DNA of 5,641 nucleotides from an uncultured Eubacteriales bacterium (lineage in GTDB: Bacteria > Bacillota > Clostridia > Peptostreptococcales > Anaerovoracaceae): positions 1 to 5,641 of the forward strand of contig CAUEYG010000133.1 of the NCBI GenBank assembly GCA_959021945.1, read 5' to 3'. Shown here piece by piece: positions 1-5,195 of this stretch. The notes under the pieces were generated by a model. That model saw only the letters and a program-made list of their open reading frames with translations, was not told the origin of the DNA and ran no database searches. The position numbers were made by a program, and so were the translations under genes. How positions within the stretch are numbered: the stretch's first letter is position 1; each line of letters opens with the position of its first letter.

Positions 1-59
1 CCGAATAATTCGACTTTCCGGAGATAGGTCAAAGCTATTAAGATAAGTAAAACTATCTG
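1..59 (-). promoter_or_regulatory. probable expression-platform segment of the glycine riboswitch (cut by window edge)
   Basis: This is the stretch directly 3' of the aptamer on the minus strand. It contains a possible 6-bp stem, AGATAG (22-27) with CTATCT (53-58) as written on the plus strand, enclosing a 25-nt loop. Such a stem could belong to the expression platform, or to the partner ('ghost') helix that accompanies single-aptamer glycine riboswitches. No start codon with a Shine-Dalgarno sequence is visible before the edge, so the regulated gene lies outside. In Clostridia, likely targets of this riboswitch class are glycine cleavage or glycine reductase genes or a Na+/alanine-glycine symporter; which one applies here cannot be told. 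Confidence 0.4.
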
Positions 60-142
60 CTCTGTCCTTTTGCCTGAGAGATCACCGGAATACCAGTTTC
101 CGGTTTACACCTTCGGCGCTCGTTATTGGAGACTCTCCAGAG
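60..142 (-). promoter_or_regulatory. glycine riboswitch, single aptamer
   Basis: Read on the minus strand, this matches the glycine aptamer consensus. The 5' part of P1 is CTCTGGAGAG (142-133), followed by the conserved core GCGCCGAAGG (about 119-110), a P3 hairpin closed by CCGGAA/TTCCGG (85-90 with 98-103), and the 3' signature CTCTCAGGCAAAAGGACAGAG-like block (about 80-60). P1 closes through CTCTG/CAGAG. Glycine binding to this RNA controls a downstream cis gene, often as an on-switch. No second copy of the core is present in the 150 bases upstream, so this is a singlet and not the more common tandem. The controlled gene begins left of the window. The identification rests on several long invariant segments in the correct order and spacing. 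Confidence 0.95.
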
Positions 143-161
143 AATCATAGTTTCTGTCTCA

Positions 162-185
162 TCCGAAAAAACTGCAAGATTCGGA
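162..185 (-). other. small leader hairpin upstream of the glycine aptamer
   Basis: TCCGAA (162-167) and TTCGGA (180-185) form a 6-bp perfect stem with a 12-nt loop. It would lie in the 5' leader of the riboswitch RNA if transcription starts near 203. Its loop contains one arm of the longer inverted repeat at 169-178/222-231, so the two structures interleave. Its function is unknown. Confidence 0.35.
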
Positions 186-231
186 TTTGATCGACAAACT
201 AACGTAACGATCTTACCACACCTTGCAGTTT
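165..231 (-). terminator. possible terminator of the foldase lipoprotein gene (long-loop inverted repeat)
   Basis: A perfect 10-bp inverted repeat, AAACTGCAAG (169-178) and CTTGCAGTTT (222-231), encloses 43 nt. On the minus strand the second arm runs into six T residues (171-166), as expected of an intrinsic terminator 60-125 nt beyond the stop codon of the upstream gene. The loop is much longer than usual, although a nested GATCG/CGATC pairing could shorten it. The stem is AT-rich, so termination may be weak. No better terminator candidate lies between 232 and 290. Confidence 0.4.
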
Positions 232-238
232 ATTTCAA
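210..238 (-). promoter_or_regulatory. probable promoter for the glycine riboswitch transcript
   Basis: On the minus strand, TTGAAA (238-233) is followed after exactly 17 bp by TAAGAT (215-210), with a TGn extension directly before the -10 box. The predicted start is near 203, about 60 nt upstream of the aptamer. The elements lie inside the inverted repeat at 169-231, so transcripts from this promoter would lack the repeat's 5' arm. Confidence 0.5.
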
Positions 239-290
239 TCTTTATTTTTTCCTGTTTTTCTGCTCCTGCTTTCCGCCTGACATTAGGCCC

Positions 291-1508
291 TTAAGCATCG
301 GCTCCGCCCGCTTCATCATTGGAAGTTGCATCATCAGCTCCCTTGTCCTGATCTTTTGACAGATCCTCCTCCGGTGATGGGGCAGTTGTCGCTTCTGTTG
401 CTTCTGTTGTCGTTTCCTTGGTGGTTTCCTCTGTTGTGGCCTTGGTAGTTTCTTTTACTGTTTTTGCATTATCGTAGATCAATGCACCGACTTTATTAAA
501 GGTCAGGGAAGCCACTGTATAAGAATCAATGTCCTGTCCATAGTTTTGGCGGAAGGTTTCATCTGTGTATCCCATTTCTTCGATACTGTCTTTCAGCTCT
601 TTTTCTTCCTCTTTTGAGTAGCTGAGACCTTCTTTCTCAGCAATGTCGTACATTATCATCTGCTCTTTCACGTAAGCCTGAGCAGCCTGTTTGTTCTGTT
701 CATTGTAATCTTCTTCTGACTCAATACCGTACTGTTCCCAGAGATCCTTTAGCTCCACGCCTGAACTGGACGCAACGGACTCATACTGCTGTTCAATCTC
801 TTTCACATACGTGTCAACTTCGTCTTCCGGGTATTTGAGAACTTCGGAACTTTCAACCACTTTTGTCCACAGCTTGCTGATCTCATTATTTTTGGCTGAT
901 TCTTCTTTTTCATCGTACAGCTGATCTTTGACAAGCTTGTTATAGTCGGCTACTGTTTTAACATCGCTGTTCTTTGCTACCCACGCATCATTGTATTCCG
1001 GGATATTATCCTTTGCTATATAGTTAATGGTAACTGTAAACACCACGTCTTTTCCTGCTAAATCTGTGTTCGTGTAATCCTTTGGAAATTTCAGGTTCAG
1101 ATCTTGGGTAGAGCCTACAGCCTTTCCAATCAATCCGTCTTCAAAGCCATCAATAAATTGGCCTGAACCAATGGTAAGATCATATCCTGTGGAGGTACCT
1201 CCCTCAAAGGTCTCTCCGTTAATTTTGCCTTCATAATCAATATTGACTACATTTCCTTTTGCTACATTGCCTTCTTTTATCTTGTCAGTAGTCTTTGTAT
1301 CCTCTACATTTTTCTGCACCTGGGCGCTCACCTCTTCATCGGAAACAGATACCTGTAGTTCCTCTCTTTCCAGGCCTTTATATTGTCCTACTTTTACATA
1401 CTCTGACAGATCATATTTGCTGTACGGATTGTCGCTGCCGCATCCGGTAAGTGCCAAAGCCGCTACAAGGCACATGGCCACAGTCATTGCGATTGCTCTC
1501 TTTTTCAT
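291..1508 (-). CDS. lipoprotein peptidyl-prolyl isomerase, FKBP/trigger-factor-like
   Basis: The predicted product is an extracytoplasmic folding factor of 405 residues. A signal peptide (KKR, then a hydrophobic stretch) ends in the lipobox LTGC with Cys23, so the mature protein should be lipid-anchored on the outer face of the membrane. Residues about 82-167 form an FKBP-type isomerase domain, with a VNIDYEGKING-type start, a GGT loop, IGSGQFIDGFEDGLIG and closing FTVTINYI. Residues about 170-345 are Glu/Lys-rich and helical like the trigger-factor C-terminal chaperone domain. The N-terminal ribosome-binding domain of true trigger factor is absent, replaced by the signal peptide and a short linker, so this is not the ribosomal Tig protein. 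The tail (about 350-405) is a Thr/Glu/Lys low-complexity segment followed by an acidic Asp/Ala-rich end. The ATG is preceded by AAAGAGGA (1513-1520 region) at good spacing. A PrsA-like role at the cell surface is inferred. Confidence 0.88.
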   Translation of the reverse strand: MKKRAIAMTVAMCLVAALALTGCGSDNPYSKYDLSEYVKVGQYKGLEREELQVSVSDEEVSAQVQKNVEDTKTTDKIKEGNVAKGNVVNIDYEGKINGETFEGGTSTGYDLTIGSGQFIDGFEDGLIGKAVGSTQDLNLKFPKDYTNTDLAGKDVVFTVTINYIAKDNIPEYNDAWVAKNSDVKTVADYNKLVKDQLYDEKEESAKNNEISKLWTKVVESSEVLKYPEDEVDTYVKEIEQQYESVASSSGVELKDLWEQYGIESEEDYNEQNKQAAQAYVKEQMIMYDIAEKEGLSYSKEEEKELKDSIEEMGYTDETFRQNYGQDIDSYTVASLTFNKVGALIYDNAKTVKETTKATTEETTKETTTEATEATTAPSPEEDLSKDQDKGADDATSNDEAGGADA

Positions 1509-1546
1509 ACATTCCTCTTTCTTTAATTTTTATACATACATTTCCA

Positions 1547-1575
1547 ATTTTATCATAGCCTCTCCATCATGGAAA
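1547..1575 (-). promoter_or_regulatory. possible promoter of the foldase lipoprotein gene
   Basis: On the minus strand, TTTCCA (1575-1570) and TAAAAT (1552-1547) are separated by 17 bp, with a TGn extension before the -10 box. Predicted transcription starts near 1540, giving a leader of about 30 nt. The short dyad TCCAT-C-ATGGA (1563-1573) overlaps the -35 side. No terminator is visible after the alarmone synthetase gene, so read-through from that gene is also possible. Confidence 0.42.
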
Positions 1576-1623
1576 GTTTCTATACAAATTTCCATATATC
1601 GTTCACAGGAAAAACATATTTTA

Positions 1624-2286
1624 TCACAATGCCTTATGTATCCGTTCCATCCTGCGATCCACTTCTGCCATAGCCATGGCACAGTCTTTCAGCTCCTGTT
1701 CCTCTTCACTTGTAATTCCTCCGGCCCGTTTATATTTCAATTCATGCTCCAAACTTGCCCAAGTATCCATGGCAATGGTTCTGATCTGAATTTCTACAGG
1801 CACCTTTTCTGTTTTGTCGGAAAGAAAAACGGGAATCTCCACTACTAAGTGAAGGCTCCTGTAGCCGCTCTCCTTTGGTTCTTTGATATAGTCACTGCGT
1901 CTCAGCAGTTTGATGTCATCTTGCTGCAAGAGCAGGGATGCGACTGCGTAAACATCGTCAATATAATTGCAAATCACTCGTATACCGGCCATATCCGTGA
2001 TTTTATAAATGGATGCCATATCAATGCCCAGCCCTTTTCTCTCTAACTTTTCAAACAAGCTCTGAGGCGATTTGAGACGGCACTCCATGTGGTGAATAGG
2101 GTTGTAATCGTAGCGCACTTGAAATTCATCGTCTAGTATTTCCAGCTTAGTGCTTACCTCCCGAATGGCTGCATGGTATGTATTTCTCAGCAGCACAAAG
2201 TCCTGAAATTCTTCCATCAAAGGTTTTAGCGCAGCGGGCACTACTGTGGCGTCTAATCTGAAACTATCTTTTTTTTCTATTATCAT
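1624..2286 (-). CDS. relQ: small alarmone synthetase, RelQ-like GTP pyrophosphokinase
   Basis: The product is a cytosolic synthetase-only (p)ppGpp enzyme of 220 residues that transfers pyrophosphate from ATP to the 3'-OH of GTP or GDP. The synthetase domain spans about residues 40-190. Visible motifs are ECRLKSPQSLFEKLERK (68-84), ITDMAGIRVIC (96-106) with the metal ligand Asp98, the GTP-stacking ESGYRSLH block (139-146) with Tyr142, and VEIQIRT (164-170) with catalytic Glu165, followed by WASLEHELKYK. The Asp-Tyr and Asp-Glu spacings (44 and 67) agree with those I recall for Bacillus subtilis SAS1 (RelQ/YjbM). No HD hydrolase domain and no TGS/ACT region is present. Compared with SAS1, the N-terminus is about 26 residues longer and the C-terminal helix ends earlier. 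The Shine-Dalgarno AGAAGGAG (2299-2306) sits 12 nt from the ATG, longer than usual; no alternative ATG, GTG or TTG lies closer. Distinguishing RelQ from RelP is inference. Confidence 0.9.
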   Translation of the reverse strand: MIIEKKDSFRLDATVVPAALKPLMEEFQDFVLLRNTYHAAIREVSTKLEILDDEFQVRYDYNPIHHMECRLKSPQSLFEKLERKGLGIDMASIYKITDMAGIRVICNYIDDVYAVASLLLQQDDIKLLRRSDYIKEPKESGYRSLHLVVEIPVFLSDKTEKVPVEIQIRTIAMDTWASLEHELKYKRAGGITSEEEQELKDCAMAMAEVDRRMERIHKAL

Positions 2287-2341
2287 ATCTTTAAAATGCT
2301 CCTTCTGATTCTACTGCAATTTCATATTCTATATTCTTACT

Positions 2342-2370
2342 ATTGTACAATAAATCCCGTTTCTTTTGAA
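2342..2370 (-). promoter_or_regulatory. probable promoter of the alarmone synthetase gene
   Basis: On the minus strand, TTCAAA (2370-2365) and TACAAT (2347-2342) are 17 bp apart, matching the vegetative consensus at 4/6 and 5/6 positions. The start would be near 2335, giving a leader of about 50 nt. The terminator just upstream at 2449-2494 separates this unit from the oxidoreductase gene, which supports an independent promoter here. Confidence 0.48.
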
Positions 2371-2448
2371 TCCCAGATTTCTTAAAGTTTTATTAAGCAG
2401 CAGGATTAAAACAAAAAATCGAATCGTATCTGTGAAAACCATTGATGG

Positions 2449-2494
2449 AAAAAGGATGCAGCATATCCCCTAATCATATGCCGCATCCCTTTTT
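2449..2494. terminator. Rho-independent terminator after the oxidoreductase gene, symmetric
   Basis: A 13-level hairpin is formed by GGATGC (2454-2459) with GCATCC (2483-2488), one A/C mismatch (2460/2482), and GCATAT (2461-2466) with ATATGC (2476-2481), around a 9-nt loop. It is flanked by AAAAA (2449-2453) on one side and TTTTT (2490-2494) on the other, so either strand gives a stem followed by five U. Only the minus strand has a gene ending here (stop at 2527, about 40 nt upstream), so its main job is to end the lysR/oxidoreductase unit. Confidence 0.85.
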
Positions 2495-2526
2495 AATCTC
2501 AGCGCAGTTTTAACCTTCAGCCGTTT

Positions 2527-3057
2527 TTATTTTATACTCCTGCCCAGCTCTACTACCTCTTTCAGCTGAGGAGCACTCTTCATAGAGCCTTTTTCATCCA
2601 TTCCGGAAATGGTGATAATCCCTCTATCCCGCCATTTCACGTAGTTATTGGTACATTTGTACTGGGTAATTGCTGCCTCGAACACTCCGTTTGACATAGC
2701 GTTGAGCAGCAAAGCGGTCTGCGTTGGACGAAACCCTTTCCGCGCCCGTGCGTACAGCCGGTCGATTACCAGTTTGATCTGCGCTGACATGCCGAACCAG
2801 TAAACAGGAGATGCAAAGACAATCATATCAGACTTGTCCACCTCTTCCAGAATACCGGCCATATCATCCTTTTGCACACATACACCGTCATGAGCAAAGC
2901 AGTATTCACAGGCTAAGCATGGTGCCACCTTCAGTGTTCCCGCATTTTTCACCACAACCTGATTTCCGCTTTCTCTCGCCCCCTGGGCAAAGGCTTCGGC
3001 CATAATATCTGTATTTCCGCCTTTTCTGGGACTTCCTGTAATCACTAAAATATTCAT
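2527..3057 (-). CDS. flavodoxin-fold NAD(P)H-dependent oxidoreductase, iron-sulfur-flavoprotein-like
   Basis: The product is a 176-residue cytosolic FMN protein of the NADPH-dependent FMN reductase/iron-sulfur flavoprotein superfamily. The N-terminal strand MNILVITGSPRKGGNT (1-16) supplies the phosphate-binding loop for FMN. ASPVYWFGMSAQIKLVIDR (about 82-100) is the conserved flavin-side segment. Between them, C47-x2-C50-x2-C53-x6-C60 fits the compact CX2CX2CX4-7C motif that binds a 4Fe-4S cluster in archaeal and clostridial iron-sulfur flavoproteins. Whether this protein carries a cluster is inference. Electron donor and acceptor are unknown; quinone, nitro-compound or ferredoxin-linked reduction are all possible. 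The start is the ATG at 3057, because AGGAGGAG lies 4-5 nt upstream. An in-frame GTG at 3072 would fall at the edge of that Shine-Dalgarno and would make it code for Arg-Arg-Arg, so it is rejected. The gene follows lysR by 37 bp on the same strand. Confidence 0.87.
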   Translation of the reverse strand: MNILVITGSPRKGGNTDIMAEAFAQGARESGNQVVVKNAGTLKVAPCLACEYCFAHDGVCVQKDDMAGILEEVDKSDMIVFASPVYWFGMSAQIKLVIDRLYARARKGFRPTQTALLLNAMSNGVFEAAITQYKCTNNYVKWRDRGIITISGMDEKGSMKSAPQLKEVVELGRSIK

Positions 3058-3093
3058 TTTTCTCCTCCTCACTCACTTAGAAATGTTATATCT

Positions 3094-3122
3094 ATTATAC
3101 CATTTGGCCGGCCAACTCTCTA
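3094..3122 (-). promoter_or_regulatory. possible internal promoter of the oxidoreductase gene
   Basis: On the minus strand, TAGAGA (3122-3117) is followed after 17 bp by a perfect TATAAT (3099-3094), which overlaps the stop codon of lysR. It would start transcription near 3087, giving a leader of about 30 nt. The perfect -10 box is the main support. It may be chance, since TATAAT here partly encodes the lysR C-terminus and stop codon. Confidence 0.4.
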
Positions 3123-3979
3123 CTGATTTTTACAAAATATTCCATTCCAGGCGTTTTAAATTTATTTTTATGACAAATCAAATGAAAATGCCTCTTTAGC
3201 GGCTTTCCCTTTATATGAATTTGTGCTAATTCGCCCTTTTGCAGCTCTTCCTGCACAAGATGTTCTGACAAAAGACATAACCCTCTCCCATGGAGCACAG
3301 CATCCTTCATAGAGGAAATATTGTTGCAAACCCATGTGTATTCTGCTGTCACTCCATTTTTTAACAACAGATCATCCAGTAAGCGTCTGGATCCGCTGCC
3401 TTCCTCCCGGACAACAAAATGCTGTCCTTCCAGCTGAGATACTGCAAGAGTCTTTCCTGCCAAAGGATGATCGCAGCGACAAACGAAAATCAACCGGTCC
3501 TCAAGAGAACATTCTTTTGCTAGAGCCTTGCCTTCACCAATGTCTTGGACAAAGGCAAGATCAAGCTGAGAGCTGAGAAGCTTCCTTTCCAGCATAGAAC
3601 TGTTTCCTACTTCTACAGAGATCATTGTCTGCGGGCAGGCCTGCTGATATTGATCCACCAGTGGGTTCATAAAGTAAGCGCCTACTGTTGTACAAGCGCC
3701 AATGCGGATATGTTCCGCGCTTTTTTCCTCTTTCATGTGCTCATCCATTTGTTCTGTTAGCTGAAGAATTTGGACAGCATAAAACAGCAGCGTTTTTCCC
3801 TCTTTTGTTAAGTATAATTTCTTGGAAAGCCGCTCAAAAAGCCGCACTTGATATTCCCTTTCCAGTTCTGCAATAGCCTGGCTCACAGATGATTGAGAGA
3901 TATGCAGATACTCTGCAGCTCTGCTCATATTCATGTATTGGCAAACTTGTGAAAAAATCTCCAGATTCCTTAAAGACAT
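3095..3979 (-). CDS. LysR-type transcriptional regulator, CysL/CbbR-like
   Basis: This 294-residue DNA-binding protein has the normal LysR length. Residues 1-60 are the winged helix-turn-helix: MSLRNLEIFSQV, then SRAAEYLHISQSSVSQAIAE as the recognition unit, then LFERLSKKLYLTKEG. A linker helix (about 60-88) leads to the substrate-binding domain (about 90-290), with IRIGACTTVGAYFMNPLV, VGNSSMLERKLLSSQLDLAFV and REEGSGSR. The last resembles the effector-loop motif of the CysL/CbbR/YeiE group. The chosen start is ATG 3979, preceded by GGAGGAGG. The in-frame ATG at 3991 would place the Shine-Dalgarno inside the coding region and has no ribosome site of its own. The gene is divergent from phnA, with a dyad of the T-N11-A type between them. 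This suggests autoregulation and control of phnA, and it is upstream of the oxidoreductase gene on the same strand. The effector is not known. Confidence 0.9.
   Translation of the reverse strand: MSLRNLEIFSQVCQYMNMSRAAEYLHISQSSVSQAIAELEREYQVRLFERLSKKLYLTKEGKTLLFYAVQILQLTEQMDEHMKEEKSAEHIRIGACTTVGAYFMNPLVDQYQQACPQTMISVEVGNSSMLERKLLSSQLDLAFVQDIGEGKALAKECSLEDRLIFVCRCDHPLAGKTLAVSQLEGQHFVVREEGSGSRRLLDDLLLKNGVTAEYTWVCNNISSMKDAVLHGRGLCLLSEHLVQEELQKGELAQIHIKGKPLKRHFHLICHKNKFKTPGMEYFVKISRELAGQMV
3104..3115. repeat. perfect 12-bp palindrome TTGGCCGGCCAA
   Basis: This is an exactly self-complementary 12-mer lying within the last codons of lysR, and within the 17-bp spacer of the putative promoter at 3094-3122. 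It is GC-rich (8 of 12) in an AT-rich setting. It could be a repressor operator for the oxidoreductase, or a chance product of Leu-Ala-Gly-Gln codons. Confidence 0.5.
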
Positions 3980-3993
3980 GGCCTCCTCCATCT

Positions 3994-4009
3994 ATTAGCA
4001 ATTTCTAAT
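3994..4009. promoter_or_regulatory. LysR-type operator (T-N11-A dyad)
   Basis: ATTAGCAATTTCTAAT is a 16-bp near-perfect inverted repeat with only one mismatched pair (3999/4004). It contains the T-N11-A spacing typical of LysR recognition sites (T3996, A4008). It lies between the divergent lysR and phnA genes, 14 bp from the lysR start codon, and covers the predicted lysR transcription start. Its centre is about 44 bp before the predicted phnA start. This placement suits repression of lysR and contact with polymerase at phnA. Binding by the adjacent regulator is inferred. Confidence 0.6.
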
Positions 4010-4010
4010 G

Positions 4011-4038
4011 ATTTTAATAAATTATTTATATTTTACAA
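4011..4038 (-). promoter_or_regulatory. probable lysR promoter
   Basis: On the minus strand, TTGTAA (4038-4033) and TAAAAT (4016-4011) are separated by 16 bp. The predicted start at about 4004 falls inside the dyad at 3994-4009, so a protein bound there would block initiation. The leader would be about 25 nt and includes the GGAGGAGG ribosome site. Confidence 0.5.
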
Positions 4039-4039
4039 T
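4011..4039 (+). promoter_or_regulatory. possible phnA promoter, activator-dependent type
   Basis: A good -10 box, TACAAT (4034-4039), has only ATTTTA (4011-4016) at the -35 position 17 bp upstream, which is a poor match. A weak -35 next to a LysR-type dyad is typical of activated promoters. The start would be near 4046, giving a leader of about 46 nt. The element overlaps the lysR promoter almost completely, in the opposite direction. Confidence 0.4.
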
Positions 4040-4091
4040 GGTTTTCTTTTCCTGTAAACTGGAGAGGAAAGAAAGGAGCGTGCAAACAAAG

Positions 4092-5195
4092 ATGCGAAAA
4101 GTACTGATTGCTGTAATTGACGGCTGTGCTCCAGAGTATCTGACCAAAGACACAGCGCCAAATATTTTTAAATTAGCAGAAGGGAAAGATTCCTTTGCAA
4201 AGACAGTTGAGGGAGCAGTTCCCACTGTTACCAATGTAAACCATGCGTGTATTATGTCCGGACGTTTCCCACAAGACACCCATGTTGTAGGTAATTATTA
4301 TTATGACCGGAAGACCAGAGAGCAAGGTTTTATCGAAGGAAAAGGTTTTATGAAAGCTCCCACCATCCTGGAACAATACAAAGCTGCCGGAGGAAAAACA
4401 GCCCTGCTCACTGTAAAAGGAAAGATCCTGGAAGTTTTCGGCGCAGGAGCAGATATTGGCATCAGTGTACAAAAACCTGATACCCCGCTCTTATCACGGC
4501 TTGGACTTTCTATGCCTCCCCAGGTCCAAAGCCCTGACAGCAGCAGATGGATTTTCAAGGCAGCTTTTCAGTGTATCAAAGAAGAAAATCCTGATCTGGT
4601 TTACTGCACTACCAACGATTTTGTCATGCATCATTATGGGCCTGAGGAAGCCCTTGCCAGACAGCAAATTGGTGAAATTGATTCCTATATTCAGCAAATC
4701 CATGAGCTCGACCCTGCAAGAGAGATCTACATCACAGCCGACCATGGTATGAACCAAAAAACAACCTTAATTAACCTTCAAACCATTTCCGATCAGGCTG
4801 GCTTTCACGTAGTATGTGTGCCGCCTCTGAAGGATCGTTATATTGAGAATCACATTTATCAGGAAGGCGGAATTCTCTACCTTTATCTGCAAGATTCATC
4901 GGAAGAAAAGGCCATATTAAACATGCTTTCCTCCCTGCCTGAAATCGAACAGGTATTGCCTGCAAAAAAGGCTGCGGAGCTTTATCACCTTCCTCAAGAG
5001 GATATTGGGGACTATGTAGCTTTTGCTGCAAAGGACTGTGCCTTTGGTGAAGTGGAAGGTACAACTCTTCATACAGATCAAGTACGGACCCACGGGTCTC
5101 TTTATGAGAGAACGGTTCCATTGGTGGCAATCAACAGCGCTGCTCCTGCATCACAATATGGTTACAGCAAAGATATTGTCCGTTATTTGCTGTAA
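4092..5195 (+). CDS. phnA: phosphonoacetate hydrolase (alkaline phosphatase superfamily)
   Basis: This 367-residue metalloenzyme is predicted to split the C-P bond of phosphonoacetate into acetate and phosphate, using two zinc ions. All expected ligands can be placed: Asp10 (AVIDGC), the nucleophile Thr47 (PTVTNVNH), Asp176 and His180 (NDFVMH), Asp217-His218 (ITADHGMN) and His334 (RTHGS). Lys109 and Lys111 in LLTVKGK match the substrate-binding Lys pair of the TAKDK segment in rhizobial PhnA. VPPLKDRY followed by GGILYLYL, and DIGDYVAF, are further PhnA-like blocks. It is somewhat shorter than the roughly 410-residue proteobacterial enzymes. No signal peptide is seen, so it is cytoplasmic. 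The start ATG 4092 begins the first conserved strand. Its Shine-Dalgarno AAAGGAG (4072-4078) is 13 nt away. A GTG at 4080 is in frame but only about 1 nt from that site, and the frame is open back to ATG 4008, which lies upstream of the predicted promoter. A nucleotide pyrophosphatase or phosphodiesterase is the main alternative. It is divergent from a LysR gene. Confidence 0.8.
   Translation: MRKVLIAVIDGCAPEYLTKDTAPNIFKLAEGKDSFAKTVEGAVPTVTNVNHACIMSGRFPQDTHVVGNYYYDRKTREQGFIEGKGFMKAPTILEQYKAAGGKTALLTVKGKILEVFGAGADIGISVQKPDTPLLSRLGLSMPPQVQSPDSSRWIFKAAFQCIKEENPDLVYCTTNDFVMHHYGPEEALARQQIGEIDSYIQQIHELDPAREIYITADHGMNQKTTLINLQTISDQAGFHVVCVPPLKDRYIENHIYQEGGILYLYLQDSSEEKAILNMLSSLPEIEQVLPAKKAAELYHLPQEDIGDYVAFAAKDCAFGEVEGTTLHTDQVRTHGSLYERTVPLVAINSAAPASQYGYSKDIVRYLL

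Noticed and set aside
143..290. A first aptamer of a tandem glycine riboswitch
   Set aside because: The invariant GCGCCGAAGG core and the CTCTCAGGCAAAAGG signature do not occur again in this interval on the minus strand.
126..359. A 77-codon plus-strand frame over the riboswitch and the 3' end of the foldase gene
   Set aside because: It overlaps the glycine aptamer and a real CDS, has no ribosome site, and its hydrophobic run comes from T-rich intergenic sequence.
1243..1848. A 201-codon plus-strand frame opposite the ends of the foldase and alarmone synthetase genes
   Set aside because: It is antisense to two well-supported genes and spans their intergenic region. It has Ser/Phe/His-rich composition typical of a shadow frame and no recognisable domain.
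3058..3072. GTG start five codons upstream for the oxidoreductase
   Set aside because: It would read the Shine-Dalgarno AGGAGGAG as codons (Arg-Arg-Arg) and has no ribosome site of its own.
3980..3991. ATG start four codons upstream for the LysR regulator
   Set aside because: The GGAGGAGG that serves ATG 3979 lies inside this extension, and no ribosome site precedes 3991. LysR proteins normally begin right before the LRNLEIF-type segment.
4008..4091. 28-codon N-terminal extension of phnA from ATG 4008
   Set aside because: It would begin inside the LysR operator and run through the promoter. Its residues have no family counterpart, and the conserved first strand begins at Met 4092.
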